A stretch of 64,000 nucleotides of DNA from Nitrospira sp. GTDB taxonomy: Bacteria; Nitrospirota; Nitrospiria; Nitrospirales; Nitrospiraceae. Positions 51,009 to 58,014 of the stretch are shown in pieces. A program made the translations under genes and the position numbers. The DNA lies in NCBI GenBank assembly GCA_037045225.1, contig JBAOHZ010000009.1, forward strand, positions 1,922,001 through 1,986,000, read 5' to 3'. Every line of letters begins with the position of its first letter. The stretch's first letter is position 1. The notes beneath the pieces are model-generated. The model saw only the letters and a program-made list of their open reading frames with translations. It was not told where the DNA came from and ran no database searches.

Positions 51009-52490
51009 TCAGCGCGTCAGGGCGTCCTGCACATCCGGTGGAGTCGCCTGCATGCGCGCGCCGAGGATGGGATACTGTTCGGTCAGTTTCTGTTTCATGA
51101 GCCAGGCGATGGTGCGATAGGACCAGTGCCCTTTCACTCCGGAGCGCAACTTCGCGATGTACTCCGCTTCCGCATAGTCCATCTTAAAGAGGCAGCGTAC
51201 CGAGAAGCCAAAGGGAATGGCGTACAGCGCCGCTTCCTGACTCGATTTCCGGAGCTGTTCGATATCCGATTTCACATGCCCCATGGCTTCCCGATATTCG
51301 TGGTCGAGCCCGGCTTCCGCCAGCATAGGCGGTGTCTCGAATCCGTGCACGGTGGTGAAATTCTGCTGCACCTGCTGACAACGCCGGTGCCGGTGCATGT
51401 CGCGCCACCCGCCGATATCCATCATCACATCGAACACAAAGGCATACCCGCTGCGGAATTCCTTGATCAATTCGTCATGCGGTCCACGTTTGTGAAAGGC
51501 GACCTCGATGGTCTCCTGTTTCTGTTTTTCCGTCCAGTCCCGCACCACTGCAAGGATCTTTCGATACGGGGCTTGCGAGGCACGATAGAGCAGCGTGGTC
51601 ACGACTTCGTCGAGCGGATGGTGCGGCTCGATCAACTCCACCGGTTCCGCGGCGCCCCAGGCGGTCGGTTGATCCAACCCGGTACCCTTCAACGCGTCTT
51701 TCGCATAGCGGGCCAGATCGCTATAGACTTCGGCCTGATACTCATTCGGTTTGGCATACCGCGCGAGGGTCGGCGCCATGGGCTCGCCCAAGCCAGCCGC
51801 CTGGCCGGACAGTTCACCCCAGAGATTGACCGGTGCTTTCCGACAGGCTTCCTGCAGCTCTTCTCCCAGTAGTCGAAGTTCCGGCATCTGGGACGACAAG
51901 AGGCGGGTAATTTGTTTTTCGAGGGTGCGAATACTGACGACCTGGCCGACGTTCGTCTGTGCGGCCAGGGGCAAGAGATACCGGGTCACATCGAAGGCCC
52001 GCGCGGTGATCGCACGTTGATAGGCAGCGGGGGTCATGTGATCGGGTCGAGGCTCTTGTTCGGTGAGGAACTGGCTCAAGGGGTCATGGAGGGCACGATA
52101 GACCGTCGCGAGACTGCGGAGAATGCCGAGGTACGTCGCCTCGGTCTCTTGCCCCCGAATGGTATCCGGCACAAACCAGCTGGTCGATGCAAAGTTCTGA
52201 TAGCGGCTCGACTTGGCCTGCCCGTCCCACAGTGGTTCATCCTCCAGGCGGATGGCGGCCAACTCGGAAATCTGTTCAAAACAAATGATCACATGGCCGA
52301 GGTCTGCGATCGAACCATGCCCGTAGTCGAAATAAAACTGTTCCCAGAATTTTTCAGAGGAGTGGCCGTGAACCCATTTGATGCTCTCTTCGATGGAGTC
52401 CGGAGACCGGCTGTAGCGCGCGAGCGCATAGGCGGATTTTTCCGGCGGCATCGGAGCAAGGGCGATAACACGGCGGCCTTGAGTAGTCAT
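51009..52490 (-). CDS. thyX: two-domain ThyX-like FAD-dependent thymidylate synthase
   Basis: 493 residues, about twice a normal ThyX (220-250), made of two ThyX-like halves. The N-terminal half has FDYGHGSIADLGHVIICFEQISELAAIRLED...SSRYQNF, keeping the SRY end of the ThyX signature; the C-terminal half has DMHRHRRCQQVQQNF, keeping the RHR start. ThyX makes dTMP from dUMP with FAD/NADPH and methylene-THF. As no single half has the whole RHRxxSxNExSxRY motif, activity should be treated as unproven. A strong promoter lies upstream (52565-52593). Confidence 0.82.
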   Translation of the reverse strand: MTTQGRRVIALAPMPPEKSAYALARYSRSPDSIEESIKWVHGHSSEKFWEQFYFDYGHGSIADLGHVIICFEQISELAAIRLEDEPLWDGQAKSSRYQNFASTSWFVPDTIRGQETEATYLGILRSLATVYRALHDPLSQFLTEQEPRPDHMTPAAYQRAITARAFDVTRYLLPLAAQTNVGQVVSIRTLEKQITRLLSSQMPELRLLGEELQEACRKAPVNLWGELSGQAAGLGEPMAPTLARYAKPNEYQAEVYSDLARYAKDALKGTGLDQPTAWGAAEPVELIEPHHPLDEVVTTLLYRASQAPYRKILAVVRDWTEKQKQETIEVAFHKRGPHDELIKEFRSGYAFVFDVMMDIGGWRDMHRHRRCQQVQQNFTTVHGFETPPMLAEAGLDHEYREAMGHVKSDIEQLRKSSQEAALYAIPFGFSVRCLFKMDYAEAEYIAKLRSGVKGHWSYRTIAWLMKQKLTEQYPILGARMQATPPDVQDALTR

Positions 52491-52564
52491 AGTGTTAGAG
52501 AAGCAAGCCCAGCGGTTTGTGATTGAGCAGGGTACTTGTGGGCGCCCATTCTTGCAAGGTGGGC

Positions 52565-52593
52565 ACTATACTCTCGCAGAAAGGTCGGTGCAA
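52565..52593 (-). promoter_or_regulatory. sigma-70 promoter of the thyX-like gene
   Basis: On the minus strand: TTGCAC (-35), 17 bases, TATAGT (-10). Placed about 75 bases before the ATG at 52490. Back to back with the hisS promoter. Confidence 0.65.
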
Positions 52594-52676
52594 CACGGTC
52601 GTCTCTCGCGTCTCGTCGCTGGTGATGCCCGGAGTGAGCGACAAATCACGCGTCACGAGAGACGGAGCGTGCCGCG

Positions 52677-52706
52677 TTGACTTGCCCTCCGGCCCGCCGC
52701 TATAGT
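52677..52706 (+). promoter_or_regulatory. sigma-70 promoter of hisS
   Basis: TTGACT (-35), 18-base GC-rich spacer, TATAGT (-10); five of six matches at both hexamers. Transcription would begin near 52713, 30 bases before the ATG at 52743, giving a short leader with no room for a T-box. Confidence 0.7.
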
Positions 52707-52742
52707 CCCGCTCGAACTCCCGGGATACTCACGAACAGAGCC

Positions 52743-53999
52743 ATGATTAAAGCGATTAAAGGCGTCAAAGATCTCCTACCCGAGGAGTCCCCCCGTTGGC
52801 GATTCATCGAAGATACCGCCCGGAAGTGGGCCCTCTGTTATGGCTTTCAAGAGATCCGTGTCCCGATTTTCGAGACCACGACGTTGTTCGCGCGCAGTAT
52901 CGGCGCCTCGACCGATATCGTCGAAAAAGAAATGTATACCTTCGCGGATCGCGACGGGTCTTCCCTGACCCTTCGCCCCGAGGGGACAGCCGGGACAGTT
53001 CGAGCCTTCATTGAACACAACCGGGCCGCCGATCCGCGGCCGCAAAAATATTGTTATGCCGGGCCGATGTTCCGCCACGAGCGTCCCCAAGCCGGGCGGT
53101 TGCGGCAGTTTCATCAGTTCGGCGTGGAATCGTTCGGCGTCTCGGACCCGCGCGCCGATGTTGAGGTCATGTCGCTCCTCTGGCGTCTCTTGTCCAGCCT
53201 CACACTGCCGGGACTGACCCTGGAAATTAATAATCTCGGGTACGCAGATGACCGGGCGCAGTACAAGCCGCTCCTCGTGGCGTTCCTCAAGGGGGTCGAA
53301 AGCCGCCTCTGCGGGAATTGCCAGCGCCGGATCGAAACGAACCCGTTACGCGTCCTCGACTGCAAAGTCCCGGAATGCCGATCGGCGACCGAGGATGCCC
53401 CCCGCCTGGCCGATTCCCTATCACCCGCGGCGCGTGAGCATTTCGAGCATGTGACGGCCGGCCTGCAATCAGTGGGTATCCCGTTCCACCTGAATCCTCG
53501 GCTCGTCCGTGGCCTGGACTATTACTGCTTGACGGCGTTCGAGGTCACCTGTTCCCATTTGGGTGCGCAGAATGCTGTCGGGGCCGGTGGCCGATATGAC
53601 GGGCTGGTCGAACAGCTCGGGGGTGCCGCCGTGCCGGCGGTTGGATTTGCCGTCGGCCTGGAACGGATTGCGTTAATGTTGCCGGAAACGGTCGTTGTAC
53701 CGGCCATTCCTCGGGTCTACGTCGCGGCGTTTGGCACTCAGGCAGTGAACGTCGGATTTACGCTGCTGGATGAACTGCGTCGAACCGGAGTGCCGGCCGA
53801 TATGGATTTCCGTGCAGCATCCCTCAAGGCCCACCTCCGCCAGGCGGATCGTCTCGGGGCTCTATATACGATTCTCTTAGGTGACGACGAAGTCATGAAA
53901 GGCCTCGCCACCGTCCGGAATATGCAGACAAAAGCACAGGAAGATATCCCCATTCCAGGCCTCGCGTCCGCCCTTCAGACCCGGCTCGTCAACAGGTAA
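52743..53999 (+). CDS. hisS: histidine--tRNA ligase
   Basis: 418 residues from ATG 52743; the earlier frame lies inside the promoter. Class II synthetase motifs: motif 1 EIRVPIFETTTLFARSIG, LRPEGTAGTVRAFIEH, motif 2 FRHERPQAGRLRQFHQFGVESFG, HisA motif RGLDYYCLTAFEV, GAGGRYDGLVEQLGG and GFAVGLERIALML (motif 3). The C-terminal anticodon-binding domain is complete. Charges tRNA-His. Lies upstream of the DsrEFH-like triad, which may have its own promoter. Confidence 0.96.
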   Translation: MIKAIKGVKDLLPEESPRWRFIEDTARKWALCYGFQEIRVPIFETTTLFARSIGASTDIVEKEMYTFADRDGSSLTLRPEGTAGTVRAFIEHNRAADPRPQKYCYAGPMFRHERPQAGRLRQFHQFGVESFGVSDPRADVEVMSLLWRLLSSLTLPGLTLEINNLGYADDRAQYKPLLVAFLKGVESRLCGNCQRRIETNPLRVLDCKVPECRSATEDAPRLADSLSPAAREHFEHVTAGLQSVGIPFHLNPRLVRGLDYYCLTAFEVTCSHLGAQNAVGAGGRYDGLVEQLGGAAVPAVGFAVGLERIALMLPETVVVPAIPRVYVAAFGTQAVNVGFTLLDELRRTGVPADMDFRAASLKAHLRQADRLGALYTILLGDDEVMKGLATVRNMQTKAQEDIPIPGLASALQTRLVNR

Positions 54000-54120
54000 T
54001 CCAGATCCCTTTTTCTAGTTGACTTTCCTGCCTAAAATTCGTACGCTCCGCATTCAATTTAATCTCTATAAACTATTGATTCTTAAGCACTCTTAAAGAT
54101 TGTCCACAGAAGAAATTCCT

Positions 54121-54441
54121 ATGAGCGCCAAGAAGTTCGGCATCCTGTTATCCACACCTCCCTCACACCCCAGTGTTGAGACGGTTGCCAGGCTTTCATC
54201 TGAGGCGCTGGCTGAAGGTGTTGATCTCTATCTGTATTTCATTGATGAGGGGGTAAAGAATCTTCGAGACCCTCGTTATGCCGAACTGGTAGGACGTGGC
54301 ATGAAGCTGTTTGTCTGCGCCTATGGGTGTCAGCAACATGGTGTCTCGACCGATTCTCTCGATTCCCGCATTTCTCTCTGCGGCTTGGTCGTGCTCTCAA
54401 ATATCGTGAACGGGTGCGACCGGTTTCTGGCATTTACATAA
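54121..54441 (+). CDS. DsrE/TusD-like protein
   Basis: 106 residues from ATG 54121 (AGAAGAAA upstream). DsrE-fold: KKFGILLSTPPSHPSVETVARLSSEALAEGVDLYLYFIDEGV, then RGMKLFVCAYGCQQHGV with Cys66 and Cys70 near the active-site Cys of TusD/DsrE. These proteins relay persulfide sulfur (tRNA 2-thiouridine in Tus, sulfur oxidation in Dsr). First of three co-directional DsrE-family genes, so a TusDCB/DsrEFH heterohexamer is plausible. The CDS contains a perfect DnaA box (54148-54156). Confidence 0.82.
   Translation: MSAKKFGILLSTPPSHPSVETVARLSSEALAEGVDLYLYFIDEGVKNLRDPRYAELVGRGMKLFVCAYGCQQHGVSTDSLDSRISLCGLVVLSNIVNGCDRFLAFT
54148..54156 (+). promoter_or_regulatory. DnaA box inside the dsrE-like gene
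   Basis: TTATCCACA, an exact match to the DnaA-box consensus, about 1.3 kb before dnaA. A one-mismatch box TTGTCCACA lies at 54098-54106 just before the gene. They may extend the origin or titrate DnaA. Confidence 0.5.
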
Positions 54442-54464
54442 CACGAACGTCTGAAGGAACGACT

Positions 54465-54815
54465 GTGGCGCCCACTGCATCCATCGTGCTGATCATTCGC
54501 GAAGACCCGCGGACGTCCGCTCGTCCGGTCGAGGCCTTGCGCATCGCCTTGGGATTGGCTGCCGGCGAGAATCCAATTACAGTTATTCTCATGGGACAGG
54601 CCGTTCAGCTGCTGGCGGAAGACACGGATGAGATCGTCGATAACGAGATTCTCGAAAAGTATCTTCCCTCCTTCGAGCATCTTCAAATTCCATTTATCCT
54701 CGTATTGCCGTCCGGCCCGGCTCCTGAGCTTCAAGAAGGATTTGCCGTTACCGCCGGTTCATCCGAATCGGCCCGGCTGGCCATGGCCGCAGCCGATCGC
54801 GTATTGGTCTTTTAA
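54465..54815 (+). CDS. DsrF/TusC-like protein
   Basis: 116 residues from GTG 54465 (AAGGA 7 bases upstream); the longer frame overlaps the previous gene. DsrE-superfamily fold: SIVLIIREDPRTSARPVEALRIALGLAAGENPITVILMGQAVQLL, then ILEKYLPSFEHLQIPFILVLPSG and SARLAMAAADRVLVF. The usual active-site Cys is not obvious, as in structural TusC/DsrF subunits. Middle gene of the triad. Confidence 0.75.
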   Translation: MAPTASIVLIIREDPRTSARPVEALRIALGLAAGENPITVILMGQAVQLLAEDTDEIVDNEILEKYLPSFEHLQIPFILVLPSGPAPELQEGFAVTAGSSESARLAMAAADRVLVF

Positions 54816-54830
54816 CTTCCATGAGATTGT

Positions 54831-55091
54831 ATGTCCGATCGTAAGACCTTATATCTGCTCCGACGACCGATTTCGGATCCGGTTCAATCCCTGTTGCCCT
54901 CCGCTTCGTCTACTGCCTGTTCACTTGTTCTCCTGGAAGAAGCAGTGGGGGCGTCACCGGCGTTTCCCGGACCGATGTACGTGCTGCCATCTGCAGCGGG
55001 CATTCCGGCAACTCCCGCTTCAGGGAAGATCATCTCGTATCGAGATCTTATTGAACTGATTGCGGAGCATGAGTCGATCATTGTGCTGTAG
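54831..55091 (+). CDS. DsrH/TusB-like protein
   Basis: 86 residues, beginning 15 bp after the DsrF-like gene. The short length and KTLYLLRRPISDPVQSLLPS start, ACSLVLLEEAVG, PMYVLPSAAG and ISYRDLIELIAEHESIIVL fit the DsrH/TusB family, which caps the DsrEFH hexamer. Assignment leans on position and length as well as sequence. Followed by a hairpin and the oriC region. Confidence 0.65.
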   Translation: MSDRKTLYLLRRPISDPVQSLLPSASSTACSLVLLEEAVGASPAFPGPMYVLPSAAGIPATPASGKIISYRDLIELIAEHESIIVL

Positions 55092-55092
55092 T

Positions 55093-55138
55093 CCGGCTCT
55101 CTTCTCTTAGTTATCTTTGTAATAAAGAGAAGAACCGG
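55093..55138. terminator. hairpin after the DsrH-like gene
   Basis: CTTCTCTT (55101-55108) pairs with AAGAGAAG (55125-55132), extended after an internal loop by CCGG with CCGG (55093-55096 and 55135-55138). It begins 2 bp past the stop codon. No T-run follows on the plus strand, so termination strength is uncertain; it also marks the left edge of the oriC region. Confidence 0.45.
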
Positions 55139-55383
55139 AGTCGTCGGAGTAGGAGTAGGCTATGTGGGTTCTGTGGATGAATGCGAATAGGTCCGTGGGT
55201 GTTGACGATCGAAGAGCCTAGCCCATGTTGATGAGATGGTGTATAAGGCAGGGGGCGTTCAGGGATAAGGTGAGGGTACCTGTGCACGGAAAAGATGAAC
55301 GGTCGTCGGGCTGGACGGATGTCCACAGGAAGCGCGCGCATTCTCACTTTGAGGAATCAATAAAACCAGGGCTTCTTATGTAT

Positions 55384-55403
55384 TTATCCACACCTGTGTA
55401 TAA
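55384..55403. promoter_or_regulatory. paired inverted DnaA boxes
   Basis: TTATCCACA on plus and TTATACACA on minus, separated by 2 bases, 45 bases before dnaA. Likely DnaA binding for origin opening and/or dnaA autoregulation. Confidence 0.65.
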
Positions 55404-55447
55404 AGCTGTGAACATTCATAAGATATTGAGTTTATAGGATTAATTTA

Positions 55448-56788
55448 ATGTGGGAAGACGCACTGGTGTACATTCAGGATAAGGTGCCGAAACAGGTTTT
55501 TGAAACCTGGTTCACTCCTGTTGTACTCGACCGGATTGAAGAAACGACGGCGTATCTTGCAGTCCCGAACAAGTTTTTTGGCGAGTGGTTAGGAGAGCAT
55601 TACCGCGATCTCTTGGCGGAAGCGGTCTCTGCTGCGCAAGGGGGCGGCCATTTGGACGTCTCGTTTGTCATCAACAACAAACCGACTTCTTCCCCTTCGC
55701 CTAGTCAGCAGGAGCATGTGCCGGCGGATACAGCCGGGCGTGGATTCGTCGCGTCTCGATCAAAACGCGGCGTGCAACTGAATCCGAAATATACCTTCAA
55801 GAGTTTTGTCGTCGGAGCGGGAAACCAGTTCGCCCACGCGGCCTGCATGGCCGTGGCCGAACAACCGGCCAAAGCCTACAACCCGCTTTTTCTCTATGGC
55901 GGCGTCGGATTAGGCAAAACCCATTTACTGAATGCGATTGGAAATTATCTGGCCGAGCGGAGCGACCTCCGCATCGCCTACCTGACGACCGAGCAGTTCA
56001 CGAACGAGGTCATCAACTCGATTCGTTATGACAAGATGATCGACCTGCGTAAACGGTATCGCAATGTCGACATGTTGATGATCGACGACATCCAATTTCT
56101 GGCGGGTAAGGAGCGGACACAGGAAGAATTCTTTCATACGTTTAATACCCTCTACGAAGCCCACAAACAGATCGTCCTATCGAGTGACCGCTTTCCGAAG
56201 GACATGCCGGATATCGAAGAGCGCCTCCGTTCCCGATTCGAATGGGGGCTCATTGCCGACCTGCAGCCGCCGGACGTGGAGACTCGTATCGCCATTCTGC
56301 GCAAGAAATCCGAGGACGAACGGATTGCGCTCCCCGAGGATGTGATTCACTTCCTAGCCACCACGATGAAGAACAACATTCGGGAGCTGGAAGGTTCGCT
56401 GGTGCGGGTCGGGGCCTATTCCTCGCTGACCGGACAAACGATCACGCTCGAGATGGCCAAGAACGTCTTGCGCGATCTCATCGGGGATAAGAAGAAGATT
56501 GTCTCCATCGAAGATATTCAAGAAGCGGTGGGGTCGAAGTATCATTTGAAGATCGCCGATTTGAAATCGCGGCGTCGGAGCAAAACGCTGGTGCATCCGC
56601 GCCAGATCGCCATGTATCTCTGCCGGGAGCTCACCGACGCCTCATTTCCTGAAATCGGGCGCCAGTTCGGAGGCAAGGACCATACGACAATTATTCATGC
56701 TTGCCGGCAGATCACGAAGGCCAAGGAAGCCGACAGCACCTTGCACACGACGCTGGAAGGCCTGAAAGAACAGATCTTGAGGGCGTAA
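55448..56788 (+). CDS. dnaA: chromosomal replication initiator DnaA
   Basis: 446 residues; AGGA 8 bases before ATG. Domain I (1-80) starts MWEDALVYIQDKVPKQVFETWF. The linker (domain II, about 80-110) is short. AAA+ domain III: Walker A GGVGLGKTHLL (about 151-161), Walker B MLMIDDIQFLAG, sensor and arginine-finger region RLRSRFEWGL. Domain IV HTH ends with the DnaA signature GGKDHTTIIHACRQI. Initiates replication at the adjacent oriC and can repress itself through the upstream boxes. Confidence 0.98.
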   Translation: MWEDALVYIQDKVPKQVFETWFTPVVLDRIEETTAYLAVPNKFFGEWLGEHYRDLLAEAVSAAQGGGHLDVSFVINNKPTSSPSPSQQEHVPADTAGRGFVASRSKRGVQLNPKYTFKSFVVGAGNQFAHAACMAVAEQPAKAYNPLFLYGGVGLGKTHLLNAIGNYLAERSDLRIAYLTTEQFTNEVINSIRYDKMIDLRKRYRNVDMLMIDDIQFLAGKERTQEEFFHTFNTLYEAHKQIVLSSDRFPKDMPDIEERLRSRFEWGLIADLQPPDVETRIAILRKKSEDERIALPEDVIHFLATTMKNNIRELEGSLVRVGAYSSLTGQTITLEMAKNVLRDLIGDKKKIVSIEDIQEAVGSKYHLKIADLKSRRRSKTLVHPRQIAMYLCRELTDASFPEIGRQFGGKDHTTIIHACRQITKAKEADSTLHTTLEGLKEQILRA

Positions 56789-56810
56789 GGCCTGTTGAGG
56801 GAGACCGATC

Positions 56811-57941
56811 ATGAAGGTACGCATCGGACGAGAGGAATTGTTGACGGGGTTGCAGCGGGTGCAGGGTGTCGTTGAGAAGCGAAACACCATGCCCATCCTC
56901 TCGAACATTCTGTTGGAAGTCAAACACGACGGCGCCGAAATTGTCGCCACCGATCTTGAGATCGGCATGCGGGGTCTTTATAAGGCGACGGTGCTCGAAG
57001 CCGGCGGGGTGACGATTTCCGCCCGCAAGTTGTACGAGATCATCAAAGAGCTGCCGAGCGGTGAGATCGAGCTGACGTCCGGCGACAATAACTGGACGAC
57101 GATCCAGTCCGGGAAGAGCCAGTTCAAAGTGGTCGGCCTCCCGAGCGGCGACTATCCGGCGCTGCCCTCCATCGAGCGCGAAGGTCTGACGCCCCTGGCT
57201 GGGGCGGGCCTGTTGGAATTGATTCGCAAGACATTGTTCGCCGCCGGCGATAACGACGCGCGATATATTCTGAACGGCCTGCTTGTGAGTTTGACGACGA
57301 CCGAAAAGAAAACCACGCTCTTGCGCCTCGTCGGTACCGATGGTCATCGCCTGGCCGTGGCGGAGCGCGAGGTCGGCACGCCGAACGCCAAGCTGCCGGC
57401 TCAGGACATCAAAGCGATCATTCCCAAGAAGGCCGCGCAGGAAATGCGGCGTCTGCTGGAAGAAGGCGGCGACGAAGAGCCTTTGATCGGGTTTACGAAA
57501 AACCTGATGATTTTCCGCAAGAGCGGCCTCCTCCTCACCTCTCGCCTCATGGAGGGAAACTATCCCAATTACCAGCAGGTGGTGCCGAAAGAGAGCGGTA
57601 AGCGCATTATCGTGAACCGCGGGCTGCTGGAGAGCGCGCTGCGACGGGTCTCGGTATTGTCGAAAGACAAGGCCAATGCCGTGAAGGTCTCGTTTGCTCC
57701 CGGTGGCATGACCCTGTTCTCCAGCAATCCGGATTATGGAGAAGCCACGGAAGAATTGGTGGCGCGCTATGAGGGTGAAGCGCTCAATACAGGATTCAAC
57801 GCCCGTTATCTCTTAGATGCATTGAGCGTCATGGATGGAGAATCGGTCTCATTGCAAATGGACACGGCCTTGAGCCCCTGCCTGATTCAGGAAGCCGAGA
57901 GCCCAGGATTCAAATGCGTTGTGATGCCGATCAAGATCTGA
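56811..57941 (+). CDS. dnaN: DNA polymerase III beta sliding clamp
   Basis: 376 residues; GAGGGAG before the ATG. Three tandem clamp domains: N-terminal KRNTMPILSNILLEVKHDGAEIVATDLEIGM, central LRLVGTDGHRLAVAEREV, C-terminal LLDALSVMDGESVSLQMDTALSPCLIQEAES and final VVMPIKI, typical beta-clamp ends. Dimeric ring that tethers the polymerase. Follows dnaA by 22 bp as in most bacteria. Confidence 0.98.
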   Translation: MKVRIGREELLTGLQRVQGVVEKRNTMPILSNILLEVKHDGAEIVATDLEIGMRGLYKATVLEAGGVTISARKLYEIIKELPSGEIELTSGDNNWTTIQSGKSQFKVVGLPSGDYPALPSIEREGLTPLAGAGLLELIRKTLFAAGDNDARYILNGLLVSLTTTEKKTTLLRLVGTDGHRLAVAEREVGTPNAKLPAQDIKAIIPKKAAQEMRRLLEEGGDEEPLIGFTKNLMIFRKSGLLLTSRLMEGNYPNYQQVVPKESGKRIIVNRGLLESALRRVSVLSKDKANAVKVSFAPGGMTLFSSNPDYGEATEELVARYEGEALNTGFNARYLLDALSVMDGESVSLQMDTALSPCLIQEAESPGFKCVVMPIKI

Positions 57942-58014
57942 CATGAGCGATCAGCAGATCGTCCAAACTGTGAGCTGATGCCTGAAAGCTGAGAGCAATC
58001 GACCAAGGAGTTGA

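Larger units (their letters stand above)
55092..55447. other. probable replication origin (oriC) upstream of dnaA
   Basis: About 355 bases between the DsrH-like gene and dnaA. DnaA-box-like sites: 55172-55180 (TGTGGATGA, one mismatch), 55319-55327 (ATGTCCACA, weaker), 55384-55392 (TTATCCACA, perfect) and 55395-55403 (TGTGTATAA, an inverted box). Just beyond is an AT-rich stretch (55400-55447) that could be the unwinding element, ending at the dnaA Shine-Dalgarno AGGA. Position beside dnaA-dnaN-gyrB-gyrA is typical of bacterial origins. Cumulative skew was not computed. Confidence 0.75.

Noticed and set aside
54018..54038. TTGACT...TAAAAT as a promoter for the DsrE-like gene
   Set aside because: The spacer is only 8 bases, far too short for sigma-70.
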